A stretch of DNA of 64,000 nucleotides from Achromobacter pestifer (GTDB lineage: Bacteria; Pseudomonadota; Gammaproteobacteria; Burkholderiales; Burkholderiaceae_B): assembly GCF_902859625.1 (NCBI RefSeq), contig NZ_CADIJX010000001.1, positions 1,116,001 through 1,180,000 on the forward strand, given 5' to 3'. The notes below the pieces were generated by a model. The model searched no databases. It was not told the DNA's origin and saw only the letters and a program-made list of their open reading frames with translations. The translations under genes were made by a program, and so were the position numbers. Shown here in pieces: positions 10,025 to 20,110 of the stretch (positions are counted from its first letter, which is position 1; each line of letters begins with the position of its first letter).

Positions 10025-13000
10025 TCCGGGCACTGCTGCATCGCCCGATCGCCTGCATCTTCCTGGCGCTGGCCCTGACCCTGCTGGGTGCGGTGGCGTG
10101 GCGGTTGCTGCCCGTGGCGCCTTTGCCGCAGGTGGATTTCCCCACCATTGAAGTCCGCGCCGACCTGCCGGGCGCCAGCCCCGAAAGCATGGCCAGCACC
10201 GTGGCCGCGCCGCTGGAGCGCGCGCTGGGCAGCATCGCGGGCGTCAGTGCCATGACCTCGTCCAGCAACCAGGGCGCCACCCGCGTCCAGCTGCAATTCG
10301 ACCTGGACCGCGACATCAACGAAGCCGCCCGCGACGTGCAGGCGGCCATCAACGCCGCGCGCGCCGAACTGCCCGCAGGCATGCCCGGCAACCCCAGCTA
10401 CCGCAAGATCAATCCCTCGCAGGCGCCGATCATGGCGTTGGCGCTCAGTTCCCCCACCCGCCCCGCAGGCCAGCTTTATGACCTGGGCGCCACCGTGCTG
10501 GCGCAGAAGATCTCGCAGATCAATGGCGTGGGCGAAGTGACGATGGGCGGCAGTTCGCTGCCCGCCGTGCGCGTGCAGGTGAACCCCAACGCGCTCGCCC
10601 ACTATGGCGTGGCGCTGGACGACGTGCGCCAGGCCATTTCCGATTCGGCGCCAATGCGCCCGCAGGGCCAGCTGGATTCGGCCAGCCAGCGCTGGGAAGT
10701 CGGCACGCCCTCGCAACCGCGCACCGCCGACGAATACAACCGCCTGATCGTGCGCCACGAGGACGGCGCCGTCATCCGGCTGGCGCAGGTGGCCAAAGTC
10801 ACCGATTCCGTGGAAAACCGCTACAGCAGCGGCTTTCACAACCGCAATCCCGCCGTGGTGCTGACCATCAGCCGCCAGCCCGGTTCCAACATCATCGAAA
10901 CCATCAAGGCCATCAACGAGGCCCTGCCCGGCCTGCGCGCCCTGATGCCGGCCGACGTGGACCTGACCGTGGCGCTGGACCGATCACCCGGCATCAACGC
11001 CACGCTGCGCGAAGCCCACATCACCCTGGGGCTGGCCACGGCGCTGGTCATCCTGGTGGTGTGGCTGTTCCTGGGCAACGCCCGCGCGGCCGCCATTCCC
11101 AGCGTGGCGATCCCGGTGTGCCTGATCGCGACCTTCGCCGTCATGTACGTGTGGGGCTTTTCCCTGAACAACCTGTCGCTGATGGCGCTGATCGTGGCGG
11201 CCGGATTGGTGGTGGACGATGCCATCGTCGTGCTGGAGAACATCTCTCGGCACATCGAACGGGGCCTGTCGCCCAGAAAGGCGGCGCTGCGCGGCGTGCG
11301 CGAAGTGGGCTTCACGCTGGTCGCCATGACCGTCGCGCTAAGCGTGGTGTTCGTATCCATCCTGTTCATGGGTGGACTCGTGGAACGGCTGTTTCGCGAA
11401 TTCTCGATCACGCTGGTCGCCGCGACGGTGATCTCGCTGGTGGTGTCGGTTGCCATCATCCCCGCCCTGTGCGCCCGCTGGCTCAAGCCCGGCGCGGCGC
11501 ATCAGGCCGCGCCTGCCGCCCGCCCCTCGCGCATGCAGGCGGCCTTTGCCCGGGTGCATGCGTGGTACGGCGTGTCGCTGGCTCGCGTGCTGGGCCATGC
11601 GCGCCTGACGCTGTTGTTGTTGGCGGGCGTCGTCGGCCTGAACGTCTATCTGTATGTGGACGCTCCCAAGGGCTTCCTGCCGGTGCAGGATACCGGGCAG
11701 CTGGTCGGTTTCGTGCGGGGCGATGACGGATTCTCGTTCCAGGTCATGCAGCCCAAGATCGACCAGTACCGTCAACTGGTGCTGAAACACCCGGCCGTGC
11801 AGGACGTCATCGGCTACAACGGCGGCGGACTGGGCATCAGCAATTCCTTGTTCCTGATCCGGCTGAAGCCCGTGTCCGAGCGCCGCGAATCCTCTACCGA
11901 AGTCATCAACTGGCTGCGCACGAATTCGCCGCCGGTGCCCGGCGGCATGTTCTTCCTGAACGTGGATCAGGACTTGCGCATGCCCGGCGGCTTTGGAAAT
12001 TCTGGCGACCATGAACTGGCCATCATGGCCAGCGACGTCCCCGCGCTGCGGCAATGGTCGCGCAAGATCTCCAAGGCCATGCAAGAGATCCCCCAGCTGC
12101 GTGACGTGGACGCCGAAGGCGACGGCGCCACGCAGCAGGTCGTCATCAACATCGACCGCAGCGCCGCGCAACGCCTGGGCGTGGACATGAACACGATCAG
12201 CAGCGTGCTCAGCAATTCCTTCAGCCAGCGTCAGGTGGCCACCCTGTACGACGCCATGAACCAGTACCGAGTGGTGCTGGAATTGGATCCCCGCTACACG
12301 GAAGATCCCGAAGTGCTGGAACAGGTGCAAGTGGTGGCGGCCGATGGCACCCGAGTGCCCCTGACGGCGTTCGCCACCTACGAGAACGGCCTGGTCAATG
12401 ACCGCGTGTTCCACGACGGCCTGTTCGCCGCGGTAGGCGTGGGGTTTTCTCTGGCCGAAGGCGTGTCGCTGGAACAGGGGTTGGCCGCCATCGACGCCAC
12501 GATGGCGAAGCTGATGGTGCCCTCGTCGATCCAGACGCGCCTGGGCGGCGACGCCCGCAACTTCCAGCAAAGCCTGCAAGACCAGCCCTGGCTGATCCTG
12601 GCCGTGCTGGTCGCCATCTATCTGGTGTTGGGCATCCTGTATGAAAGCCCTCTGCACCCGCTGACCATCCTGTCCACACTGCCTTCCGCCGGCGTGGGCG
12701 CCCTGCTGGCGCTGCGGCTGGCCAATATCGAATTCACGTTGATCGCGTTGCTGGGGCTGTTCCTGCTGGTCGGCATCGTCATGAAGAACGCCATCCTGAT
12801 GATCGACTTCGCGCTCAGCCTGGAACGGCGCGAAGGCCTGACGCCCGAACAGGCCATTCACCGGGCGGCGATGCTGCGGCTGCGTCCCATCGTGATGACC
12901 AACCTGGCCGGGCTGCTGGGCGCCCTGCCCCTGGTACTGGGCATGGGCGAAGGCTCCGAACTGCGCCGCCCGCTGGGCATCGCCATCGTGGGCGGCCTGA

Positions 13001-13104
13001 TGATCAGCCAGTTCCTGACGCTGTACACCACGCCGATCGTTTATCTGGCGCTGGAACGGCTGCGGCTGAAATGGCGCGGCGCACGGCAACGCGCCACGAC
13101 CTGA
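10021..13104 (+). CDS. mdtC: RND efflux pump, MdtC type
   Basis: Second RND pump subunit of the operon, 1027 residues, beginning [19 protein letters not shown]. The helix-4 aspartates are intact in [17 protein letters not shown], and [20 protein letters not shown] marks the C-terminal repeat. It is closely similar in layout to the preceding pump but clearly diverged, as expected for an MdtB/MdtC pair rather than a recent duplication. No outer-membrane factor gene follows: the next gene is a LysR regulator on the opposite strand 15 bases away. A TolC/OprM-type channel must therefore be supplied from elsewhere. Confidence 0.92.
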   Translation: MIRALLHRPIACIFLALALTLLGAVAWRLLPVAPLPQVDFPTIEVRADLPGASPESMASTVAAPLERALGSIAGVSAMTSSSNQGATRVQLQFDLDRDINEAARDVQAAINAARAELPAGMPGNPSYRKINPSQAPIMALALSSPTRPAGQLYDLGATVLAQKISQINGVGEVTMGGSSLPAVRVQVNPNALAHYGVALDDVRQAISDSAPMRPQGQLDSASQRWEVGTPSQPRTADEYNRLIVRHEDGAVIRLAQVAKVTDSVENRYSSGFHNRNPAVVLTISRQPGSNIIETIKAINEALPGLRALMPADVDLTVALDRSPGINATLREAHITLGLATALVILVVWLFLGNARAAAIPSVAIPVCLIATFAVMYVWGFSLNNLSLMALIVAAGLVVDDAIVVLENISRHIERGLSPRKAALRGVREVGFTLVAMTVALSVVFVSILFMGGLVERLFREFSITLVAATVISLVVSVAIIPALCARWLKPGAAHQAAPAARPSRMQAAFARVHAWYGVSLARVLGHARLTLLLLAGVVGLNVYLYVDAPKGFLPVQDTGQLVGFVRGDDGFSFQVMQPKIDQYRQLVLKHPAVQDVIGYNGGGLGISNSLFLIRLKPVSERRESSTEVINWLRTNSPPVPGGMFFLNVDQDLRMPGGFGNSGDHELAIMASDVPALRQWSRKISKAMQEIPQLRDVDAEGDGATQQVVINIDRSAAQRLGVDMNTISSVLSNSFSQRQVATLYDAMNQYRVVLELDPRYTEDPEVLEQVQVVAADGTRVPLTAFATYENGLVNDRVFHDGLFAAVGVGFSLAEGVSLEQGLAAIDATMAKLMVPSSIQTRLGGDARNFQQSLQDQPWLILAVLVAIYLVLGILYESPLHPLTILSTLPSAGVGALLALRLANIEFTLIALLGLFLLVGIVMKNAILMIDFALSLERREGLTPEQAIHRAAMLRLRPIVMTNLAGLLGALPLVLGMGEGSELRRPLGIAIVGGLMISQFLTLYTTPIVYLALERLRLKWRGARQRATT

Positions 13105-13119
13105 CCTCGACGCGGCGGG

Positions 13120-14028
13120 CTACTCCGGCGCGCTGGGAGCGACGGTCAGGCGCTGCGCCATGAACGCCAGGAATTCGCGCGCCAGCAAGGGCAGCGTCCT
13201 TCCCTGCAAGGTCACCACCTGGATGCTCCGCTGCCGCATCTCGGGGTTGGTGAATGGCACGCCCACCAGACGGTCGCCGTCCGCCTGGCCCATCAGCGTC
13301 AGGTATCCCGACAACGCCACGATCTGGCTGCCCGGCAGCATCGGCAAGAACGCCGCGGAATGGTTGGATACGTAGGCGGGTTCAATATGCAGCCCGGCGT
13401 TGGCGCATGCGGCATCGAACAATTGCCGCACCGTCGTGCCCTGATCGCCCAACGACAGCGGGTAATCCGACAAGTCCCGCATGTTCACGCTGCGGCGGCT
13501 CGCCAGCGGATGATGGCGGCACATCACCGCATACACCGGCGCCCGGGTCAACAGTTCCGTCTTCAAGCGCGCGTCCTGCGCCGTGGAGTAGCGCAACGCG
13601 ATCTGCGACAGACCTTCCAGGATCTGGCGGTTGACCTCTTCGGGCCGCTCCACATGCAGGTGAAACCGCGCCTCGGGCCGCATGCGCTTGAACTCGGCCA
13701 TGCTGAGCGGCAGGAAACGGTGCGCGAAGCCTTCGGTGCAAGCCAGCCGGATCGTGACGTCGCCCACGTGGCCGCGCTGGCGGATCTCGGTGGTGACTCG
13801 TTCGGCCTCCAGCGCGGCGGCATTGGCGTAGGCGGCCAGTTGCCGCCCGGCTTCGCTGAGCGCCATGCCGCGCGCCTGACGCTCGAACAGCACGATGCCC
13901 AGGTCGTCTTCCAGCTTGGCGATCTGACGGCTGATGGCCGACGCCGCCACGTGCTGGGCGGCGGCGGCACCGGCGATGGAGCCGCAGCGGGCGACTTCCA
14001 GAAAATACCTTAAGGCCAGTGAAATCAT
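13120..14028 (-). CDS. LysR-type transcriptional regulator
   Basis: A 302-residue LysR-family regulator. The N-terminal winged helix-turn-helix is canonical (FLEVARCGSIAGAAAAQHV, then SAISRQIAKLEDDLGIVLFE), followed by a periplasmic-binding-like effector domain from about residue 90. I start it at ATG 14028 (MISLALRYFLEVA), which fits the usual LysR N-terminus; ATG 14046 would add six residues and overlap an inverted repeat. It diverges from the M20 hydrolase and Bug receptor genes, which it probably controls. The inducer is unknown, presumably an amide or small acid handled by those genes. Confidence 0.9.
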   Translation of the reverse strand: MISLALRYFLEVARCGSIAGAAAAQHVAASAISRQIAKLEDDLGIVLFERQARGMALSEAGRQLAAYANAAALEAERVTTEIRQRGHVGDVTIRLACTEGFAHRFLPLSMAEFKRMRPEARFHLHVERPEEVNRQILEGLSQIALRYSTAQDARLKTELLTRAPVYAVMCRHHPLASRRSVNMRDLSDYPLSLGDQGTTVRQLFDAACANAGLHIEPAYVSNHSAAFLPMLPGSQIVALSGYLTLMGQADGDRLVGVPFTNPEMRQRSIQVVTLQGRTLPLLAREFLAFMAQRLTVAPSAPE

Positions 14029-14044
14029 GGTGGGTCCGTAAGAC

Positions 14045-14090
14045 ATGCCAAAAAGGCATGGAAAGAATGCTAATTATCTAATTGTGGCAT
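14045..14090. promoter_or_regulatory. Candidate LysR operator region
   Basis: The divergent interval holds a perfect inverted repeat ATGCC-AAAAA-GGCAT (14045-14059) and, 8 bases further, ATGC and GGCAT framing an AT-rich imperfect palindrome (14067-14090). Repeated GGCAT motifs and the T-N11-A style spacing fit a LysR-type regulator acting on its own gene and on the hydrolase gene. The assignment is by position and symmetry only. Confidence 0.45.
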
Positions 14091-14139
14091 GTTGTGAAGC
14101 GTAATAACTTTGTGCTTCCTTGAGCACCCGAGAGCCGTT

Positions 14140-15552
14140 GTGATTCGCGAACAAGCCATCCTTCATGCCGTTCAAGCCTTTGATTCCGGCGCCCTGCTGG
14201 CCACACTGGCACGCCGCGTCGCCTACGCCACGGAAAGCGAGGCGCCCGAACAAGGCCCGGTCCAGCACGCCTATCTGAACGAAGCGTTGATTCCGTTGCT
14301 GACGGCACTGGGGTTTTCTTGCGAGGTCCACGCCAATCCCGCCGGGGTTGACCTGCCCATCCTGGTGGCTCGCCGCATCGAGCAGCCGGGCCTGCCGACG
14401 GTGCTGATGTACGGCCACGGCGATGTGGTGCGCGGCAACGCCGCCAAGTGGGAGGCGGGACGTGATCCGTGGCGCTTGCAGGTTGAAGGCGACCGCTGGT
14501 ACGGCCGAGGCACCGCCGACAACAAGGGTCAGCATTCCATCAACCTGGAAGCCCTGCACCAAGTGATCGCGGCGCGTGACGGCCAACTGGGCTTCAACGC
14601 GATTTGGCTGATCGAGACCGGCGAAGAGGCGGGTTCGCCCGGCTTGTCCGCCTTCTGTGATGCGCAGCGCGACGCCTTGGCCGCCGACGTGTTCATCGCC
14701 AGCGATGGCCCACGCCTGAACGCCGAGCGTCCGACCTTGTTCATGGGATCGCGTGGCGCCGTGAACTTCGAGTTGAAGCTGCGCGCGCGCGAACGCGGAT
14801 ACCACTCCGGCAACTGGGGCGGCCTGCTGGCCAACCCGGCCATCGTGTTGATGCACGCCATTGGCACGCTGGTGGACGCGCGCGGCCGGATCACCGTGCC
14901 CGGCCTGCGCCCGCCCCCCATCCCCGCTGCGGTCGCCGACGCATTGGCTGACCTGGAAGTGGGCGGCGGCGCGGACGACCCGGAAATCAATGCGTGGTGG
15001 GGCGAACCCGGCCTGTCCGCGCCGGAAAAAGTGTTCGGCTGGAACAGCCTGGACGTGTTGACGTTCGGCGCAGGCGATCCCGCCAAGCCCGTGAATGCCA
15101 TTCCACCGGAAGCCGTGGCCTGGTGCCAGTTGCGCTTTGTGGTGGGCACCGACTGGCGCGCGCTGGAAACCCATGTCCGCCAGCACTTGCGCGACGCGGG
15201 CTTCGAAGACGTGCAGGTGCGGCTGGGCATGCAGGGCGGCGCCACGCGCCTGTCGCCCGACAATGCCTGGGTACGCTGGGCCGCGGCGTCGGTGGAGCGC
15301 ACCACCGGCAAGCGGCCCGCATTGTTGCCCAACCTGGGCGGTTCGCTGCCCAACGAGATTTTTGCTGACCTGTTGGGGCTGCCTACGCTGTGGGTGCCTC
15401 ATTCCTATCCGGCCTGCGCCCAGCATGCCCCCAACGAACACTTGCTGGGCAGCGTGGCGCGCGAAGGGCTGGCCATCATGGCCGGCCTGTTCTGGGATCT
15501 GGGCGACCAAGGCGAGGCGCTGCGCCAGGCCACCGCCAGGACGTCCGCCTGA
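14140..15552 (+). CDS. M20 family metallo-peptidase/amidohydrolase
   Basis: Di-zinc hydrolase of the M20 (ArgE/DapE/carboxypeptidase G2) superfamily, 470 residues, cytoplasmic. The metal and catalytic motifs are visible: YGHGDVV near residue 90, GRGTADNKGQ with the bridging aspartate near residue 125, ETGEEAGSPG with the catalytic glutamate near 162, and ASDGP near 188. A Lid/dimerisation domain lies in the middle, with MGSRGAVNFELKLRARER at its start. I choose GTG 14140 (MIREQAILHAVQ), which has GAGAG upstream; a TTG at 14110 is less likely. It sits 45 bases before a Bug receptor, suggesting the pair imports and cleaves an amide-linked substrate, which cannot be named from sequence. Confidence 0.88.
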   Translation: MIREQAILHAVQAFDSGALLATLARRVAYATESEAPEQGPVQHAYLNEALIPLLTALGFSCEVHANPAGVDLPILVARRIEQPGLPTVLMYGHGDVVRGNAAKWEAGRDPWRLQVEGDRWYGRGTADNKGQHSINLEALHQVIAARDGQLGFNAIWLIETGEEAGSPGLSAFCDAQRDALAADVFIASDGPRLNAERPTLFMGSRGAVNFELKLRARERGYHSGNWGGLLANPAIVLMHAIGTLVDARGRITVPGLRPPPIPAAVADALADLEVGGGADDPEINAWWGEPGLSAPEKVFGWNSLDVLTFGAGDPAKPVNAIPPEAVAWCQLRFVVGTDWRALETHVRQHLRDAGFEDVQVRLGMQGGATRLSPDNAWVRWAAASVERTTGKRPALLPNLGGSLPNEIFADLLGLPTLWVPHSYPACAQHAPNEHLLGSVAREGLAIMAGLFWDLGDQGEALRQATARTSA

Positions 15553-15597
15553 TCCTCTTTCCCGCTACTACCCTCCTGACTGACCGAGAGCTTTGCC

Positions 15598-16578
15598 ATG
15601 ACCGCTAGATTTTGTACCGCCGTGCTGGCGTTCAACCTTGCCGTGGCCGCCTTTGCTGGCGGCGCCCAGGCCGCCTATCCCGAGCAGCCCATCAAGATCG
15701 TCGTGCCGTTCACGCCGGGCGGTGCGACGGATGCCGTGGCCCGGCTGCTGGCCAACAAGCTGTCCGGCAGCCTGGGGCAGTCCGTGATCGTGGAGAACCG
15801 CCCCGGCGCGTCCACCGTGATCGGCGCCGACGCGGTGGCGCGCGCGCAACCGGACGGCTACACGCTATTGCTGTCCGGCAGCACCACCTACACCGTCCTG
15901 CCCGCGCTGAAGACGTCGCTGCCTTACGACCCCATGCATAGCTTTGAACACATCGCCATTGTCGCCATGGCGCCGGTGGTGCTGCTGGCACAAAACGGCC
16001 TGGCAGCCCATACGGTGAAGGAAGCAGCCACCCTGGCCAAACAGCAAAGCGACAAGGGCGGCCTGATGTACGGCACCTTCGGTCCTGGCTCGGCCCCCCA
16101 TCTGGCCGGTGAAATGTTCGCCGAAGCCGTTGGCGCCAAGATGATGCCCGTGCCCTACAAGGGCAGCGCCCAGTTGATCACCGCGATGATCGGCGGCGAA
16201 GTGGCGCTGGGCGTGGACACGGTATCGTCCGCCGCACCGCAGGTGCGCGCGGGCAAGGTCCGTGCGCTGGCGGTGACGGGCGAACATCGGGTGCCGCAAT
16301 TGCCCGACGTGCCCACCTTCACCGAGGCCGGCATTCCGCAAGTGTCCCTCGTGGGCTGGTACGCCTTGGCCGCGCCCGCCCGCACGCCCGCGCCAGTCGT
16401 CGACACCCTGAACCGCGCAGTTGCCAAGATCATGGAAGATCCGCAGGTCCGCCAGGCAGTGTCCGATCTGGCGCTGGAGCCGGTGTACCTGCCAGGCAAG
16501 GCGTTCCAGGACCAGATCGTCAAGGAACTGCGCACGTTCGGCGATGTGGCCAAGCGCGCCAACATCACGTTGGAATGA
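15598..16578 (+). CDS. Bug/TctC-type periplasmic substrate-binding protein
   Basis: Extracytoplasmic receptor of the Bug family (tripartite tricarboxylate transporter receptor), 326 residues. A Sec signal peptide ends at about AQA-AYPEQP. The family core follows: PIKIVVPFTPGGATDAVAR, then VENRPGASTVIGADAVAR and the domain-linking DVPTFTEAGIP. Bug proteins bind small carboxylic acids or their amides. No membrane subunits are encoded beside it, which is normal for this very expanded family in Bordetella and relatives. It is downstream of and co-directional with the M20 hydrolase and ends at a hairpin shared with the convergent TonB receptor gene. Confidence 0.92.
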   Translation: MTARFCTAVLAFNLAVAAFAGGAQAAYPEQPIKIVVPFTPGGATDAVARLLANKLSGSLGQSVIVENRPGASTVIGADAVARAQPDGYTLLLSGSTTYTVLPALKTSLPYDPMHSFEHIAIVAMAPVVLLAQNGLAAHTVKEAATLAKQQSDKGGLMYGTFGPGSAPHLAGEMFAEAVGAKMMPVPYKGSAQLITAMIGGEVALGVDTVSSAAPQVRAGKVRALAVTGEHRVPQLPDVPTFTEAGIPQVSLVGWYALAAPARTPAPVVDTLNRAVAKIMEDPQVRQAVSDLALEPVYLPGKAFQDQIVKELRTFGDVAKRANITLE

Positions 16579-16584
16579 GAGAAC

Positions 16585-16609
16585 GGCCGGGCTGACATCA
16601 CGCCCGGCC
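16585..16609. terminator. GC-rich hairpin between convergent genes
   Basis: Arms GGCCGGGC and GCCCGGCC with a nine-base loop lie between the Bug stop codon (16578) and the TonB-receptor stop codon (16619). There is no clear T-run, so a bidirectional stop or transcript-end structure is likely rather than certain. Confidence 0.5.
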
Positions 16610-16618
16610 CAATGCCCA

Positions 16619-19066
16619 TCAATACTTGTAGTTCACGCCCAGCATGGCGCTGAACGGCGCACCGTAGTAGTTGCTGTAGACGTTCGTGCTGGCGTAGTAC
16701 TTCTTATCCAGCACGTTGTTCAGGTTCAGCGTCGCCGACCATTGGCGGTTGAACTGATAGCGCGCCATCAGGTCCAGCAGCGCATAGCTGCTTTGCGACG
16801 ATTCATACTGCTGGCCGCCCGGGCCACGGCTGGAATAGCTGCTGCCGCTTTCCCAACGCACGCCGCCCCCCACCGTGAGCGCGCTCAAGGCTCCGGGCAG
16901 TCGATACGTGGTGTACAGCTTGGCGATATGGCGCGGCAACCCGACCTGCGTGATGAAGCCCTGCGGCAAACGGCGGTCCACGTAGGCGTAGGACAACTGC
17001 ATCTGCCAACCCTTCGTCAATTCCCCGCTGATCTCGGCTTCCACGCCGCGCATCACGGCGCCGTCGGCCGCCACATAGGCGTTGTCACCATTGGGCGCCA
17101 GAAGATCGCCATCCAGCATCGCGTAGTTGTCCTGACGGGTGCGGAACAACGCCAGCGAGCCGTTCAACCTGCCATCCAGGAACGCCGACTTCAGGCCGAT
17201 CTCGTAGGTGTTGCCCTTGATGGGCGCCAGCACGCTGCCGGATACGCTTTGCGCCTGCTGCGGCTGGAAGATGCTGGTATAGCTGGCGTAGGCGGACACG
17301 TCGCGGGTCAAGTCATAGACCACCCCAGCGTAGGGGGTGTAGACGCCCTGCTCACGCATATTGTCAGGATAGGACGATCCATCGTTGTACGTGTAGGACG
17401 CCTGCTGATCCCACCACGTCACGCGAGAGCCCAAGACCAGCGACAAGGCTTCGGTCGGACGCAAGCGCAGCGCACCATAGATCGAGGCTTGTTTCTCGGT
17501 GTAGTAGCGCTTGCCGGTGGACTGCCAGTCGGGTTCGGGCATATCGCCATCCCACAAGCGGATGTCGGGAATCTTGGGGTCATAGCCCGGCGCCACCCAC
17601 AAGGGATACATGTCGTAGTCCCCCCTGGTGCGCGATGCATTCACCCCCACCACCAGGTCGTGCTTGCGCCCAAAGGCATCAAAGGCGCCTGTCAGGCTCG
17701 CGTCCACGGCGTTCTGGGTCTTCGGAATGGGCCATTTGGCGATCCAGACCGACGCACCCTGGCCCGTTTCCAGGTTGGCCCAGCCGTTGCTGCTGAACCA
17801 GCCGTAGGTGCGGTCGTTATCGTCCCCGGTGCGCGACACCGTCAACGACCCCTTCCATGACGGCGCGAATTCGTGATCCAGCGTGGCGAAGACGTTGTAT
17901 CGCGTGCGCTCCTGGCGGCTCCAATCCGTTGCAGAGTTGAAGCGCTGCGGAAAGTCGGTCTTTGAGCCGTCGGCATACACGCCCGGGAAGCCGAAGTACG
18001 AGCACGCCGTGCATTTCTTGCGCTGGTATTCCGCGCCCAAGGTCAGCATGGTGCGTTCGGCCAAATCCGCTTCGACCACGCCGTAGAGCAGCTGCGAGTC
18101 TTGCTTCACGCGGTCGATGAACGAGCCGCCTTCCTGCCATGCCCCCACCAACCTGCCCCGCAACTTGCCGGACTCGTCCAGCGGCGTGCCCAGGTCGAAC
18201 TCGGTGCGCTTGTAGTCCCAGGAACCCACGGCGACGCCCACGCCCGCCTCAAAGTCACGGGTGGGCCGTTTGCGCACCAGATTGATCGATGCCGCCGGGT
18301 TGCCCGCGCCGCTGAGCAGGCCGGTCGATCCGCGCACGACCTCAATCCGGTCATACAGCGCGGTGTCCAGGCCAAGCGCATTGAAATCCTTGTGCGTCGG
18401 CACGCCGTCAACCTGCATGTTGGTGACTTCCATGCCGCGCGCGTAGAGCCCCTTCTCGTTGTCGTCCGCCGAGCCCTTTTTCTTGAATGTCAGGCCCGGC
18501 GTGTTGGCGATGACGTCTTCCAGCGTATTGAGCCCCTGGTCCGAGATGCGCTGGCGCGTCATGACCGACACCGATTGCGGTGTTTCGCGCAACGTCATCG
18601 GTAATTTCGTAGCCGTGGTGGACAGGCCGACCGTGTAGGAATCGGTGCCTTCGCTGGGCGCGGGTTCTTGCGAGCCCAGCACCTCGACCGGCGCCATGGT
18701 CTGCGCACCCATGATGCGTAACCCGTAGTTGTTGCCGCCCTGGCTGACCGCTTCCAGTCCGGTGCCCGACAGCATGGCCGCCAGCCCCGCCGCCACGCTG
18801 TAGTCGCCTTGCAGGCCCGGGCTTTGCTTGCCCTGCGTCAGTTGGGCGTCAAACGACAGCACCACGCCGGCTTGTGCGGCAAAGCGGCCCAATGCAAGAC
18901 CCAGCGGGCCGGGCGGCACCTGGAAGCCGCGCGCGGCATCGGCGGCTGGCGCGGATTGCGCCAACACCGCGGGCGCGGCAGAAAACGCCATCAGCGCAAC
19001 AAGGACAGCACGCGCCATGGGCGCCAAGGCGCCCGGAGGGCAGTGGGATAGCGGGGAGAAAGGCAT
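16619..19066 (-). CDS. TonB-dependent siderophore receptor with STN signalling domain
   Basis: Outer-membrane ferric-siderophore transducer of 815 residues. After a signal peptide ending near VLAQ comes an STN domain (about residues 45-115: FQVPPGPLGLALGRFAAQAG), the part that signals to a FecR protein. The plug domain follows (LRETPQSVSVMTRQRISDQG, then YARGMEVTNMQVDGVP), then a 22-strand barrel ending in the aromatic terminus MLGVNYKY. ATG 19066 is chosen; a TTG at 19090 is an alternative. It is encoded downstream of the sigma factor and FecR genes, the classical order for cell-surface signalling. The ligand is unknown. The barrel and motifs resemble FpvA/FhuE-like hydroxamate or mixed-type receptors. 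Confidence 0.92.
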   Translation of the reverse strand: MPFSPLSHCPPGALAPMARAVLVALMAFSAAPAVLAQSAPAADAARGFQVPPGPLGLALGRFAAQAGVVLSFDAQLTQGKQSPGLQGDYSVAAGLAAMLSGTGLEAVSQGGNNYGLRIMGAQTMAPVEVLGSQEPAPSEGTDSYTVGLSTTATKLPMTLRETPQSVSVMTRQRISDQGLNTLEDVIANTPGLTFKKKGSADDNEKGLYARGMEVTNMQVDGVPTHKDFNALGLDTALYDRIEVVRGSTGLLSGAGNPAASINLVRKRPTRDFEAGVGVAVGSWDYKRTEFDLGTPLDESGKLRGRLVGAWQEGGSFIDRVKQDSQLLYGVVEADLAERTMLTLGAEYQRKKCTACSYFGFPGVYADGSKTDFPQRFNSATDWSRQERTRYNVFATLDHEFAPSWKGSLTVSRTGDDNDRTYGWFSSNGWANLETGQGASVWIAKWPIPKTQNAVDASLTGAFDAFGRKHDLVVGVNASRTRGDYDMYPLWVAPGYDPKIPDIRLWDGDMPEPDWQSTGKRYYTEKQASIYGALRLRPTEALSLVLGSRVTWWDQQASYTYNDGSSYPDNMREQGVYTPYAGVVYDLTRDVSAYASYTSIFQPQQAQSVSGSVLAPIKGNTYEIGLKSAFLDGRLNGSLALFRTRQDNYAMLDGDLLAPNGDNAYVAADGAVMRGVEAEISGELTKGWQMQLSYAYVDRRLPQGFITQVGLPRHIAKLYTTYRLPGALSALTVGGGVRWESGSSYSSRGPGGQQYESSQSSYALLDLMARYQFNRQWSATLNLNNVLDKKYYASTNVYSNYYGAPFSAMLGVNYKY

Positions 19067-19153
19067 AAGCTCAGGTTTTCCGTGAATCAAATCCGATGTA
19101 TTCCCTGCTAAGTCGGACGAGATCGGAAAAAGGACAATGCCAGAAGAAAAAAA

Positions 19154-20107
19154 TCAGCCGCCGCGCGCGATGACCCGTGTGTAGTAGCGGGTGAAACGCG
19201 ATATCCGCACCGGCAGCGCGCGCTCCACGGCGGCCAAGGCGCGGTCGGTGTCATCGATGGGGAAGGCTCCGGATACCCGCAGCCCTGCGACGGCCTGGTC
19301 ACAGGTCAGACGGCCGGGCCGGTAACGGTCCAGCTGCGCAATGAAATCGCCCAGGCGGGCGTTGTCCACGATGATCAGGCCACGGGTCCAGGCATCGGAT
19401 TCGCTGGAGATCGCCCCGGCATGGCGGGCTCCCGCAGCCGCCAGCACCCCTTGTTCACCCGCGTTCAGCACCAACGGCACGCCACCCTCGGCGGGTTCCA
19501 GAACCACCGCGTGGCGCAGCACCGCGACCTGCGTCGCGGCATCCTGGCGGTTGACGGTGAAGCGCGTGCCCAGCGGACGGATCGTGCCGTGCAGCGTGGT
19601 CACGCGCAAGGGAGGCAGGCCCGACGCCGCGAGTTCGGTATCAATCAGGATCTGGCCCGCATGGACGATGATGCGACGGCCGCTGGCATTCACCGTCACG
19701 TCCACCGCGCTGTCGCTGTCCAGCCATAGCTGCGTGCCGTCGGCCAGCACCAGTTCACGGCGCTCGCCCACGCCCATGCGGTAGTCCGCCAACAGCCGGT
19801 CGACAGGCATGACGCGCCACGCCAACATGCCGCCCGCGCCAAACAGCGCCACCGCGCCCAGGCCATTGCGCAACGCCGCGCGGCGGCTGGCGAAGTGATG
19901 GTCTGCGCGGCTCAGGGTATCGGCAGCCAGCCGCGCAGGCGCCGCCCCCAGCGTTCCGCGCAAACGCTCAACCTGATGCCAGATGCGGGCGTTTTCGGGG
20001 TCGGCGGCCAGCCAGCGGCCGTGCGCCGCCACATCGGCCACGCTGACGTCGTCCGCGCACAAGCGTGCATACCATTGCGCCGCAGCGGCGATGGTCTTGT
20101 TCGCCAT
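19154..20107 (-). CDS. fecR: FecR-type anti-sigma/sigma regulator
   Basis: Inner-membrane regulator of 317 residues that relays the state of the TonB receptor to the cognate ECF sigma factor. Residues 1-70 form the cytosolic N-terminal domain (AAAAQWYARLCADDVSVADV; WLAADPENARIWHQVERLR). One membrane helix spans about residues 78-98, and the periplasmic FecR domain follows, with RRELVLADGTQLWLDSDSAV and GTRFTVNRQDAATQVAVLR. The C-terminal secretin-like domain (about 240-310) would contact the STN domain of the receptor. The gene begins three bases after the sigma-factor stop codon, so the two are translated together. Confidence 0.93.
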   Translation of the reverse strand: MANKTIAAAAQWYARLCADDVSVADVAAHGRWLAADPENARIWHQVERLRGTLGAAPARLAADTLSRADHHFASRRAALRNGLGAVALFGAGGMLAWRVMPVDRLLADYRMGVGERRELVLADGTQLWLDSDSAVDVTVNASGRRIIVHAGQILIDTELAASGLPPLRVTTLHGTIRPLGTRFTVNRQDAATQVAVLRHAVVLEPAEGGVPLVLNAGEQGVLAAAGARHAGAISSESDAWTRGLIIVDNARLGDFIAQLDRYRPGRLTCDQAVAGLRVSGAFPIDDTDRALAAVERALPVRISRFTRYYTRVIARGG

Positions 20108-20110
20108 CGC

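Noticed and set aside
11338-13089. 583-codon open frame antisense to mdtC
   Set aside because: It reads His/Gln/Arg/Gly-rich low-complexity sequence, typical of the reverse strand of GC-rich genes, and mdtC is intact on the other strand.
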